24,339 nt of DNA from a bacterium (GCA_030690175.1 JAUYHE010000052.1:1-24339); one strand, 5' to 3'; counted from the stretch's first letter, positions 13,356-20,342 are shown. Made by a program: numbers and translations. The notes: generated by a model from the letters alone, not told the origin.

Positions 13356-13736
13356 ATGGATCCAATATCGGATACGCTTACAATTATAAAGAACGGTTAC
13401 ATGGCCCGGAAACAATCTGTGCAGATACCTTATTCACGGCAAAAAGAAGCAATAGCGAAGAAAATTCTTGAGGCGGGGTTTCTCGCCTCCGTTGATTTAG
13501 ATAAGGAAAGCCACAGCTTAAAAATCGGTTTACTTTATAAAGAGGGGGATTCAATTTTTCACGACGCCAAAAGAATATCAAAACCGTCTCTGCGGATTTA
13601 CACCGAAAGCAAAAAAATTCCCCGAGTTCTTGCAGGTCGAGGAGAAGTAATTATTTCAACCCCAAAGGGAATTTTAACGGGAAGAGAGGCTAAAAAAGCT
13701 AATCTGGGTGGTGAGTTAATTTTAAAAATTTGGTAG
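13356..13736 (+). CDS. rpsH: 30S ribosomal protein S8
   Basis: S8 binds 16S helix 21 and organises the platform; in E. coli it represses the spc operon. The 126 residues include DPISDTLTIIKNGYMARKQS, VQIPYSRQKEAIAKKILEAG, SKPSLRIYTESKKIPRVLAG and GEVIISTPKGILTGREAKKA. The family signature (STSxGxxTxxxA) reads STPKGILTGREA. It ends GGELILKIW. Gaps are 7 bases upstream and 12 bases to rplF. Confidence 0.97.
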   Translation: MDPISDTLTIIKNGYMARKQSVQIPYSRQKEAIAKKILEAGFLASVDLDKESHSLKIGLLYKEGDSIFHDAKRISKPSLRIYTESKKIPRVLAGRGEVIISTPKGILTGREAKKANLGGELILKIW

Positions 13737-13748
13737 GAGTAATAAAAA

Positions 13749-14300
13749 ATGAGTCGGATTGGAAAAAAACCAATAATAATACCTGAAAACGTTCAACTAG
13801 AACTTAATCACAAAATTATCACCAAAGGACCTTTGGGCGATCTTAGCCTTAAGCTACCAAGAGAAATTAGATTAGAAAAGAAGGAAAATGTATTGCTAGT
13901 TTTACGAAAATCCGAAACAAAACAAGCCAAGTCGCTTCACGGTTTGATTAGAAGTTTGATTGCTAATATGGTTGAAGGAGTAACAGCTGGATTTAAGAAA
14001 ACTTTGGAACTTTCCGGAATCGGGTTTCGGGCAAATTTGGTTGGAGATAAACTAGTAATGACTCTTGGTTACTCGCATTTGGTTGAAATAGAGCCACCGA
14101 TAGGAATAAATTTCGCTGTGGCGGGAAATAAAATTACGGTTTCCGGAATTGATAAAGAACTTGTCGGAAGAATCGCCGCCAAAATCCGTTCGCGGAGACC
14201 ACCGGACGCCTATAAAGGTAAAGGAATTAGATATGAAGGTGAAAAAATTCGTTTAAAACCAGGTAAAGCAGCCAAGGCGGGAGTAGCGACAGGAAGTTAA
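13749..14300 (+). CDS. rplF: 50S ribosomal protein L6
   Basis: L6 is near the sarcin-ricin loop and needed late in 50S assembly. The 183 residues have two related domains: SRIGKKPIIIPENVQLELNH then KTLELSGIGFRANLVGDKLV and GYSHLVEIEPPIGI. The rRNA-binding end is GRIAAKIRSRRPPDAYKGKG followed by IRYEGEKIRLKPGKAAK, the family signature. The usual final sequence is extended by a few residues (AGVATGS). 2-base gap to rplR. Confidence 0.97.
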   Translation: MSRIGKKPIIIPENVQLELNHKIITKGPLGDLSLKLPREIRLEKKENVLLVLRKSETKQAKSLHGLIRSLIANMVEGVTAGFKKTLELSGIGFRANLVGDKLVMTLGYSHLVEIEPPIGINFAVAGNKITVSGIDKELVGRIAAKIRSRRPPDAYKGKGIRYEGEKIRLKPGKAAKAGVATGS

Positions 14301-14302
14301 TT

Positions 14303-14653
14303 ATGGACAGACAAAGACGACTTTTACGGAAAAAAGCAGTACGCGCTAAAATAACCGGAACAAACGAAAGGCCCAGACTAAATGTCTTTCGTTCCAGCAA
14401 ACATATTTACGCTTCTTTGGTGGATGACGGGGTAGGTAAAGTTCTACTATCGTCGAGTGATAAGGAGATAAAAACAAAGACAAATGAAAAACTTGCAAAA
14501 AAAGGGAAAGCATTTCTTTTGGGGAAAGCTATCGCGCAGAAAGCAATCAAAAAAGGCTTTGAGAAAGTTGTCTTTGATCGAGCCGGTTATTTATATCATG
14601 GTAGAGTAAAAGAACTCGCCCAAGGTGCGCGGGAGGCGGGTTTAAAGTTTTAA
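14303..14653 (+). CDS. rplR: 50S ribosomal protein L18
   Basis: L18 carries 5S rRNA into the central protuberance with L5. The 116 residues read MDRQRRLLRKKAVRAKITGT, NERPRLNVFRSSKHIYASLV, and the C-terminal FDRAGYLYHGRVKELAQGAR EAGLKF, all standard. The insert around ETKTNEKLAKKGKAF-like positions is typical of the family. It starts 2 bases after rplF. Confidence 0.96.
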   Translation: MDRQRRLLRKKAVRAKITGTNERPRLNVFRSSKHIYASLVDDGVGKVLLSSSDKEIKTKTNEKLAKKGKAFLLGKAIAQKAIKKGFEKVVFDRAGYLYHGRVKELAQGAREAGLKF

Positions 14654-14668
14654 AGCAGGAGTTTACCT

Positions 14669-15262
14669 ATGGATGAATATAACAGGGAAAGAGAATTTGA
14701 AGAAAAAATAGTTCAGGTTAATAGGGTTTCCAAAAAAACCACCGGTGGTAACAAAATTGGCTTTTCGGTTTTGGTGGTTGTTGGCGATCGGAATGGTAAA
14801 GTAGGAGTCGGTTTGGGTAAGGCGCCTTCAGTCCAAGACGCGATTAGAAAGGGGTCCACTTATGCAAAGAAGCACTTAATCACCGTTCCGATGGTAGAAA
14901 CCACGATCCCGCACGAAGTGTACGTAAAAAGAGGCGCCGCCAAAGTCTTGATTAAACCAGCTTCGAAAGGAACCGGTGTCATTGCCGGTGGCGCTGTGAG
15001 AGCAGTGGTCGAGGCAGCCGGAGTTCGCGATATTCTATCAAAAGTATTGGGAACTTCAAACCAGGCGTCAAACGTTTACGCAACGATGGAAGCTTTGAAA
15101 CTTCTGGTTAAGCCAGAGAAACAGTTCCAAAAAACAGACTTGGTATCTACGGCTAAAAAAGTTACCGTTTTGGAAAAGGAAGAAAAAAGCAAAAAGAAAC
15201 CAATTAAAAAAAACAAAACCCCGATGAAAAAGCAACCGGTTAAACGCAAAAAATCAAATTAA
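14669..15262 (+). CDS. rpsE: 30S ribosomal protein S5
   Basis: S5 works with S3 and S4 at the mRNA entry and in decoding accuracy. The 197 residues contain the dsRNA-binding-like domain (EFEEKIVQVNRVSKKTTGGN, KIGFSVLVVVGDRNGKVGVG) and LGKAPSVQDAIRKGSTYAKK; then VLIKPASKGTGVIAGGAVRA and DILSKVLGTSNQASNVYATM. Beyond the fold lies about 30 residues of mostly Lys (EEKSKKKPIKKNKTPMKKQP). Only 5 bases separate it from rplO; rpmD, which follows rpsE in most bacteria, is not here. Confidence 0.97.
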   Translation: MDEYNREREFEEKIVQVNRVSKKTTGGNKIGFSVLVVVGDRNGKVGVGLGKAPSVQDAIRKGSTYAKKHLITVPMVETTIPHEVYVKRGAAKVLIKPASKGTGVIAGGAVRAVVEAAGVRDILSKVLGTSNQASNVYATMEALKLLVKPEKQFQKTDLVSTAKKVTVLEKEEKSKKKPIKKNKTPMKKQPVKRKKSN

Positions 15263-15267
15263 TATTT

Positions 15268-15711
15268 ATGAAATTACACGAGCTTTCCGCTACGAAAACT
15301 AAAAAACAAAAAAGAGTTGGTCGAGGACCGTCTAGTGGAAAAGGAAAAACAGCCGGTCGGGGGGCTAAAGGTCAAAAAAAACGAGGTAAAGTGCAACTTG
15401 GTTTCGAAGGTGGTCAATTACCACTTTATCAACGATTGCCGCAACGGCGTGGATTGGGCAATATCCGAAAAACAAAATCAATATCGTTAACCACAGCCCA
15501 GTTAAATAAATTTACTACAAACGTTCCGATCAATAAAAAATACTTATTCGAATCAGGACTGTTGGCAAAATCAGCTCGGGGTACAAGGATAAAAGTAGTT
15601 TTTAACGGTAAGCTAGATAAGAAATTAAATGTTGCTCTTCCAGTTAGTAAGAAAGCCAAGGCCGCTATTGAAAAGGCAGGAGGAAAGGTAACCAATGAGA
15701 ACCCTGCTTAA
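15268..15711 (+). CDS. rplO: 50S ribosomal protein L15
   Basis: L15 is a late-assembly 50S protein with a long basic extension into the rRNA. The 147 residues begin KLHELSATKTKKQKRVGRGP and continue SSGKGKTAGRGAKGQKKRGK, then QLGFEGGQLPLYQRLPQRRG, the diagnostic glycine-rich part. The C-terminal domain is LNVALPVSKKAKAAIEKAGG. The last 17 bases overlap secY, and AGGAGG for secY lies within this gene. Confidence 0.97.
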   Translation: MKLHELSATKTKKQKRVGRGPSSGKGKTAGRGAKGQKKRGKVQLGFEGGQLPLYQRLPQRRGLGNIRKTKSISLTTAQLNKFTTNVPINKKYLFESGLLAKSARGTRIKVVFNGKLDKKLNVALPVSKKAKAAIEKAGGKVTNENPA

Positions 15712-16972
15712 TATTTGGAATACGCCAGATCTAAGAAGAAAAATCTTACTCACCGTCTTTATCATTATCATTTTTCGAATTGTAGCGCACATTCCAATGC
15801 CGGGTGTTGATGTACCCGCTTTACGTAGCTTTTTTTCCGGTAGTCAAATATTTCAACTACTGGATATGTTTTCTGGAGGCACCTTATTTAATTTCTCCGT
15901 TATGACGCTAGGATTAAATCCTTATATAAACGCCTCCATCATTATGCAGCTTTTAACAAACGTGGTGCCTAAACTGGAAGAGCTCCAAAAAGAAGGAGAA
16001 TACGGGCGGGCAAAAATTAACCAATACACCCGCTACCTTACAGTACCACTAGCATTTATCCAATCTTGGGGTGTTTTAATTTTACTGCAGCGAAGCGGGT
16101 CGGGAATTCTTTCCAATCTTTCACCACTTGGGTTAGTAACGATTATTTTGACGATGACAGCGGGGACGATGCTGCTTATGTGGCTTGGCGAACTGATTAC
16201 TGAAAATGGAATTGGTAACGGTATATCAATCTTAATTTTCGCGGGTATTTTGGCCAGGCTTCCAGTAACTTTGGGCCAAACGGCGACGGTATTTACCAGC
16301 CAAAACGCGATCAACATAATTTTGGTGGCAATTTTGGCTGTGGTAGTAATTGCGGCGGTAGCAATAATAAATGAAGCTCACCGGCGGGTTTTGGTTCAAT
16401 ACGCCCGGAGAGTAAGAGGCGGAAGAGAGTATGGTGGGGGAAGTAGCCACCTACCGATACGAATTAACCAGGCGGGTGTAATCCCAATTATTTTCGCAAT
16501 TTCGATAATACTTCTTCCAGGTATGTTGGCCACTTTCTTTTCGACTGCGGCCAATCCAGCTATCGCCAACGCCGCCACAACCGTACGGGATTTATTCAAC
16601 AACACCATTTTCTACAGCGTCAGCTACTTTGTGTTGGTGGTGGTATTCACCTATTTTTATACGGCAGTTACTTTTCAGCCGACCAAAATTGCTGATGACC
16701 TACGTAAATACGGTGGTTTTGTACCAGGGATTAGGCCGGGACGAGCCACAAGTGACTACCTATCGTACATTATTAACCGTATTACTTTGGTTGGAGGGAT
16801 TTTCCTGGGGGCGATTGCGGTCCTCCCGTTTATTACTAGCGATGTTACCAACATCAGCACCTTGGCGATAGGAGGTACCGGTTTATTAATTGTAGTTTCC
16901 GTTGTGCTTGAAACGGCAAAACAACTCGAAAGCCAACTGGTGATGAGAAGTTACGAAGGATTTCTAAAATAG
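15695..16972 (+). CDS. secY: Protein translocase subunit SecY
   Basis: SecY is the channel of the Sec translocon through which proteins cross or enter the membrane. The 425 residues have the expected ten membrane spans. The plug region follows HIPMPGVDVPALRSFF; LNPYINASIIMQLLTNVVPK (span 2), WLGELITENGIGNGISILIF (spans 4-5) and IPIIFAISIILLPGML (span 7) are SecY signatures. The cytosolic loop VQYARRVRGGREYGGGSSHL, before span 7, and the YGGFVPGIRPGRATSDYLSY loop, before span 9, bind ribosome and SecA. Start at ATG 15695 behind AGGAGG (15678-15683); it overlaps rplO by 17 bases. Confidence 0.97.
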   Translation: MRTLLNIWNTPDLRRKILLTVFIIIIFRIVAHIPMPGVDVPALRSFFSGSQIFQLLDMFSGGTLFNFSVMTLGLNPYINASIIMQLLTNVVPKLEELQKEGEYGRAKINQYTRYLTVPLAFIQSWGVLILLQRSGSGILSNLSPLGLVTIILTMTAGTMLLMWLGELITENGIGNGISILIFAGILARLPVTLGQTATVFTSQNAINIILVAILAVVVIAAVAIINEAHRRVLVQYARRVRGGREYGGGSSHLPIRINQAGVIPIIFAISIILLPGMLATFFSTAANPAIANAATTVRDLFNNTIFYSVSYFVLVVVFTYFYTAVTFQPTKIADDLRKYGGFVPGIRPGRATSDYLSYIINRITLVGGIFLGAIAVLPFITSDVTNISTLAIGGTGLLIVVSVVLETAKQLESQLVMRSYEGFLK

Positions 16973-16984
16973 ATTGTTAGAAAT

Positions 16985-17518
16985 ATGAATATCTTGGTTT
17001 TTGGAGCTCAAGGATCTGGGAAAAGTACGCACGCACAGTACATAGCAGCCAAGCTTCACATACCATATATATACACTGGCGATTTGTTTCGAGAATTAGA
17101 AAAGGAGGAATCCAAAAGCGGAAAACAAATTCGCCAACTAATGAAAAAAGGTATCTTGATACCGAATAAATTATCAATTCCTGCCTTCGGGGATTATTTG
17201 AAGAAATTTCCTATTTACAATGGAGTGGTACTGGACGGTTATCCTAGAAACATAGAGCAGGCAAAACGCGTGCCGTTAGAAATAGATTTGATCGTTTACG
17301 TTACGCTACCGGAAAAAACCGCGATCGATAGGCTGCTTGAAAGAGGACGCTATGACGATACGCCAGCGGCAATAAAAAAAAGACTAAGTTTATACAAAAA
17401 AGAAACCAAACCCCTGCTCGCCTACTTTGAAAAAAACAACACAAAAATAGTTGAAATTGATAATACGCCACCAGTGGAAGAAGTCCAAAAAAAGGTTGAT
17501 GATTTACTTAAAGACTAA
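16985..17518 (+). CDS. adk: Adenylate kinase family protein, short-lid form
   Basis: Adenylate kinase balances AMP, ADP and ATP (ATP + AMP to 2 ADP). The P-loop is GAQGSGKST (7-15); most bacterial Adk reads GPPGxGKGT, so this is a variant. AMP-site features are TGDLFRE (31-37) and DGYPRN (84-89). The lid is very short, RLLERGRYDDTPAAIKKRL, with no zinc cysteines. The total of 177 residues is less than the usual 210-220. It is in the normal secY-adk-map place, which supports the name; another nucleotide monophosphate specificity cannot be ruled out. The 3' end overlaps map by 20 bases. Confidence 0.85.
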   Translation: MNILVFGAQGSGKSTHAQYIAAKLHIPYIYTGDLFRELEKEESKSGKQIRQLMKKGILIPNKLSIPAFGDYLKKFPIYNGVVLDGYPRNIEQAKRVPLEIDLIVYVTLPEKTAIDRLLERGRYDDTPAAIKKRLSLYKKETKPLLAYFEKNNTKIVEIDNTPPVEEVQKKVDDLLKD

Positions 17519-18251
17519 AGAAGAGATAAAAATAATGGCTAAAGCCGGACAAATAGCCGCTAGCGCGCTTCGCCAAATAGCTAAAAATGTTCGTCCGGGT
17601 GTGAAGGTGAACGATTTAGATAAAATCGCCGATGAAAAGATTAAAAGTTTCGGTGCCGAAAGCTCTTTTAAAAAAGTCAATGGTTACCAATATACTATCT
17701 GTACCACGCCAAATGATTGGGTTGTCCACGGTATTCCTGAAAATTACGTATTGAAGGAAGGAGACATTTTGGGCGTCGATTTGGGCGCGTATTTTGAAGG
17801 CTTCCATTCAGACTTGGCCTATACCTTTCCGGTTGGTAAGGTAAGTGACGAAAGACGTAAATTTCTCGCGACTGGTGAAAAGGCTCTTCAGGCAGCAGTA
17901 AAAAAAGTAAAAATTGGTGGTAGAATTGGAGACATCAGCGAAACAATACAACATACAGTTGAAAGGGCTGGTTACTCGGTAGTTAAAGAATTGGTAGGTC
18001 ATGGTGTTGGTAGAAATCTTCATGAAGACCCCTTGGTTCCTGGCATCGGCAAAAAGGATACTGGAGAGAAAATTGAAGAGGGGATAGTGCTTGCGGTGGA
18101 GGTAATTTACAATCAAGGTAAACCCCAGGTTCAACTACTTCCTGATGGTTGGTCGATTGCGACTAAAGATGGGTTGCTGGCAGGATTATTTGAAACTACG
18201 GTGGCAGCGACGAAAAAAAAGCCTTTAGTGTTGACTAAGTACGTAGCGTAG
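17499..18251 (+). CDS. map: Methionine aminopeptidase, type I
   Basis: It removes the initiator Met from new proteins. ATG 17499 is chosen because the product then begins MIYLKTKEEIKIMAKAGQIA, as family members do, behind AAAGG; the frame is open further upstream inside adk. 250 residues. Metal ligands are all present: D94 (VDLGAYFEG), D105 (HSDLAYTF), H168 (GHGVGRNLHEDP), E201 (LAVEVIYN) and E232 (LFETTVAAT); H77 (VVHGIP) is the catalytic His. AVEV replaces the usual AIEP after E201. It is followed by a 117-base structured gap before infA. Confidence 0.95.
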   Translation: MIYLKTKEEIKIMAKAGQIAASALRQIAKNVRPGVKVNDLDKIADEKIKSFGAESSFKKVNGYQYTICTTPNDWVVHGIPENYVLKEGDILGVDLGAYFEGFHSDLAYTFPVGKVSDERRKFLATGEKALQAAVKKVKIGGRIGDISETIQHTVERAGYSVVKELVGHGVGRNLHEDPLVPGIGKKDTGEKIEEGIVLAVEVIYNQGKPQVQLLPDGWSIATKDGLLAGLFETTVAATKKKPLVLTKYVA

Positions 18252-18260
18252 TGTTAAAAT

Positions 18261-18325
18261 CTGCTGGCGCAAATTTTGCCTGTCCGACATGTTAAATAAG
18301 GCCCAGCAGGTGGCCGTTTTATTTG
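18261..18325 (+). promoter_or_regulatory. Nested inverted repeats in the map-infA gap
   Basis: CTGCTGG (18261-18267) is complementary to CCAGCAG (18303-18309). Competing with it, AAATAAGGCC (18294-18303) pairs with GGCC (18312-18315) and TTATTT (18319-18324) with a small bulge. GGCC followed by GTTTTATTT is weakly terminator-like. The two pairings cannot form fully at once. Significance uncertain. Confidence 0.4.
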
Positions 18326-18368
18326 TGTGGCTTGCTTTTTGCGTGAGGTGGAAATTTACCCAGTTTTT

Positions 18369-18608
18369 ATGGAAAAAGAAGTAATCGAAGTTATCGGTAA
18401 GGTAGTGGAAAATTTACCAAATACTCTGTTTAGAGTAGAGGTAGGAGAAAGTCCGGTGGACGAGTTGAAAGGCAGAACGCTGCTTTGTCATCTTTCCGGA
18501 AAAATGAGAATGCACTATATAAAAATTTTGCCTGGGGACAAGGTAAAAGTACAGATTACTCCGTATGATTTAGCCAAAGGCCGAATTGTTTATCGGGAAA
18601 AAGGTTGA
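18369..18608 (+). CDS. infA: Translation initiation factor IF-1
   Basis: IF-1 binds the 30S A site during initiation. ATG 18369 gives 79 residues starting MEKEVIEVIGKVVENLPNTL; the frame upstream is open but unlike the family. S1/OB-fold motifs are VIGKVVENLPNTLFRVEV, LLCHLSGKMRMHYIKILPGD, and KVKVQITPYDLAKGRIVYRE. It is about 7 residues longer than usual because of an extra turn (ESPVDELKGR) between strands 2 and 3, where most homologues have a short ENG-type turn. No clear Shine-Dalgarno at normal distance. 12 bases ahead of rpmJ. Confidence 0.95.
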   Translation: MEKEVIEVIGKVVENLPNTLFRVEVGESPVDELKGRTLLCHLSGKMRMHYIKILPGDKVKVQITPYDLAKGRIVYREKG

Positions 18609-18620
18609 CGGAGACTCTTT

Positions 18621-18734
18621 ATGAAAGTTCAAGCATCAATAAAAAAAAGATGTGCCAAATGCCAAATCGTCAAACGTCGCGGACGGTTATACGTTATTTG
18701 TGAAAACCCTAGGCATAAGCAGCGGCAAGGATGA
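18621..18734 (+). CDS. rpmJ: 50S ribosomal protein L36
   Basis: L36 is the smallest 50S protein, a zinc ribbon stabilising 23S near L16. The 37-residue ORF reads MKVQASIKKRCAKCQIVKRR, then GRLYVICENPRHKQRQG, ending TGA at 18732. Zinc ligands C11, C14, C27 and H32 are present. It is too short to appear in ordinary ORF lists. The codons for its last residues (KQRQG) form the first copy of a 14-base repeat that takes part in the switch-like structure before rpsM. Confidence 0.96.
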   Translation: MKVQASIKKRCAKCQIVKRRGRLYVICENPRHKQRQG

Positions 18735-18782
18735 TCTTGCCTACTGCTTGCGACCACTTCGTGGGCTAAAGCAGCGGCAAGG
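18717..18782 (+). promoter_or_regulatory. rpmJ-rpsM leader with two mutually exclusive hairpins
   Basis: AAGCAGCGGCAAGG occurs twice: in the 3' end of rpmJ (18717-18730) and just before rpsM (18769-18782). Between them CTTGCC-ta-CTGCTT (18736-18749) is complementary to either copy. Pairing with copy 1 gives a 12-bp hairpin across the rpmJ stop; pairing with copy 2 gives a longer helix, capped by GC and CCAC-ttc-GTGG (18750-18766), that buries AAGG (18779-18782), the rpsM ribosome site 8 bases before its ATG. Ribosomes finishing rpmJ would disturb only the first hairpin. Confidence 0.65.
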
Positions 18783-18790
18783 TATATTTT

Positions 18791-19210
18791 ATGGCAAGAA
18801 TTTTAGGTGTAGATTTACCAAGTGAAAGAAAAATCCAATTTGCCCTCACCGCAATTTATGGTGTAGGACCGGTATTAGCTAAAAAAATAATTAGCGAGGC
18901 AAGGATACCTGAAGAAAAAAGAGCCAAGGATCTAACAGATGCAGAAGTTTCTCAATTACAAAAAGAGGTTGAAAAATATCCGGTCGAAGGTGATTTAGGG
19001 AGAACGATTGCGCAAAATATCCGCAGGCTCGAAGAAATTGGCTCCTACCGGGGTTATCGGCATAAAAGAGGCTTGCCGGTGCGCGGTCAAAGAACCAAAA
19101 GTAACTCCAGAACCAAACGTGGAAAAAGACAGACTGTAGGTGCCAGGCGTAAGGAAATGAGATCCCAAATGACCCAAAAGGTACCAAGTGAACAGAAAGG
19201 TGGAAAGTAG
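18791..19210 (+). CDS. rpsM: 30S ribosomal protein S13
   Basis: S13 is in the 30S head and forms bridges with L5 and contacts P-site tRNA through its tail. The 139 residues include ARILGVDLPSERKIQFALTA, IYGVGPVLAKKIISEARI, RRLEEIGSYRGYRHKRGLPV and RGQRTKSNSRTKRGKRQTVG. About 15 residues longer than usual at the C-terminus (QMTQKVPSEQKGGK). First gene of the alpha block; its leader has the switch-like structure at 18717-18782. The stop is immediately followed by the rpsK start. Confidence 0.97.
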   Translation: MARILGVDLPSERKIQFALTAIYGVGPVLAKKIISEARIPEEKRAKDLTDAEVSQLQKEVEKYPVEGDLGRTIAQNIRRLEEIGSYRGYRHKRGLPVRGQRTKSNSRTKRGKRQTVGARRKEMRSQMTQKVPSEQKGGK

Positions 19211-19588
19211 GTGGCTAAAGCAAAAAAGCAGAAACCAAAAGACTTATCAATGGGGAAAATATTCATTAAAGCAACTTTTAATAACACACTGGTTACTATT
19301 ACCGATGCGAATGGCGATCCGATCGCGTCAAGTAGCAGCGGAGCGATGGGGTTTAAGGGGGCTCGGAAATCAACTCCTTACGCGGCTACGACCGCGGTCG
19401 AGGCGGCGGTGAAAAAGGCGCAAGTAGCCGGCATTCGTAATGTAGAAGTCTACATAAAGGGTCCTGGTTCTGGAAGAGAAGCAGCTGTCAGGGCGTTGCG
19501 AGGTAGTGGTTTTAGTATCAAAACAATTGCTGATGTAACACCAATCCCGCACAATGGACCCCGGCCGCGAAAGAGGCGGAGGGTTTAG
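19211..19588 (+). CDS. rpsK: 30S ribosomal protein S11
   Basis: S11 is on the 30S platform at the mRNA exit, next to the Shine-Dalgarno helix. The start is GTG 19211 directly after the rpsM TAG, with AGGTGG (19198-19203) 7 bases upstream, so translation is coupled. The 125 residues show IFIKATFNNTLVTITDANGD, SSGAMGFKGARKSTPYAATT, KGPGSGREAAVRALRGSGFS and IADVTPIPHNGPRPRKRRRV. 61 bases of AT-rich spacer with no recognisable gene follow before rpsD. Confidence 0.97.
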   Translation: MAKAKKQKPKDLSMGKIFIKATFNNTLVTITDANGDPIASSSSGAMGFKGARKSTPYAATTAVEAAVKKAQVAGIRNVEVYIKGPGSGREAAVRALRGSGFSIKTIADVTPIPHNGPRPRKRRRV

Positions 19589-19649
19589 ATGAATTTAGAA
19601 GTAAGAATACGTAATTAAAACTATTAATTATTAATTTTGAATTTCTGAG

Positions 19650-20276
19650 ATGGCACGATATACTGGACCAAAATTTAAATTAGATAGACGTGAAGGCGAG
19701 AACCTTTTTTTGAAGGGTAAAAGGAGTATTTCGGGTAAACACCCGATTGATAAAAAAGGAGCCGTACCACCAGGACAACATGGCCACAGGAAGGTAAGAA
19801 AGAAATTTTCCGATTTTGGTTTGCAACTTCGCGAAAAACAAAAAGTCAAACGAATGTACGGTGTTTTGGAACGACAATTTCGCCGTTATTTCAAGGAAGC
19901 ATCGAAGGAAAAAGGCAATACCGGCGTGGCTTTATTACAAACACTAGAAACCAGACTAGATAATGTGGTGTATCGTTTGGGATTTGCCCCAAGTAGAGCT
20001 GCCGCCCGCCAATTAGTAACTCACGGTCACGTATTAGTAAACGGAAAAAAGGTGGATATACCGTCTTTTAGTGCGAAGACAGGGGATATAATTACTTTGA
20101 CAGACAAGGCCCAAAAACTCGTGGGGGTTAGTGACGCCCTCGCTCTTAGAGGAGATTTATTACCTACTTGGCTGGCGCGTAAGGGTTTGGTAGGTAAAGT
20201 AAACAACATACCGCCAGCCGAAGATGTCGAACCAATTGCCAACGAGCAGTTAATCGTCGAATATTATTCTCGCTAG
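19650..20276 (+). CDS. rpsD: 30S ribosomal protein S4
   Basis: S4 nucleates 16S 5'-domain assembly and, in E. coli, represses the alpha operon by binding its leader. The 208 residues have MARYTGPKFKLDRREGENLF, IDKKGAVPPGQHGHRKVRKK, and the S4 RNA-binding domain RLDNVVYRLGFAPSRAAARQ with LVTHGHVLVNGKKVDIPSFS. It ends NEQLIVEYYSR as in the family. N-terminal zinc cysteines are absent. The final Tyr-Ser-Arg-stop is repeated twice more in frame within the downstream spacer (20265-20342). Confidence 0.97.
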   Translation: MARYTGPKFKLDRREGENLFLKGKRSISGKHPIDKKGAVPPGQHGHRKVRKKFSDFGLQLREKQKVKRMYGVLERQFRRYFKEASKEKGNTGVALLQTLETRLDNVVYRLGFAPSRAAARQLVTHGHVLVNGKKVDIPSFSAKTGDIITLTDKAQKLVGVSDALALRGDLLPTWLARKGLVGKVNNIPPAEDVEPIANEQLIVEYYSR

Positions 20277-20342
20277 AGAACATCATCCGAAGGGTGGTAT
20301 TCTCGCTAGAGAACATCACCTAAAAGGGGATATTCTCGTTAA
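20265..20342 (+). repeat. Three 33-bp tandem units repeating the rpsD 3' end
   Basis: Units begin at 20265, 20298 and 20331. Units 1 and 2 share the 21 bases from TATTCTCGCTAG through GAGAACATCA and differ in the last 12; unit 3 is truncated (TATTCTCGTTAA). Each begins Tyr-Ser-Arg-stop in the rpsD frame (stops TAG, TAG, TAA). Each of units 1 and 2 can form TTCTC-gcta-GAGAA plus a second hairpin: ATCATCC-gaa-GGGTGGT in unit 1 and ATCACCT-aaa-AGGGGAT in unit 2. Different bases still allow the second stem to pair. Confidence 0.75.

Noticed and set aside
20265..20342. CRISPR-like array of 33-bp repeats
   Set aside because: The repeats are directly adjacent without spacers, only three in number, and derive from the end of rpsD.
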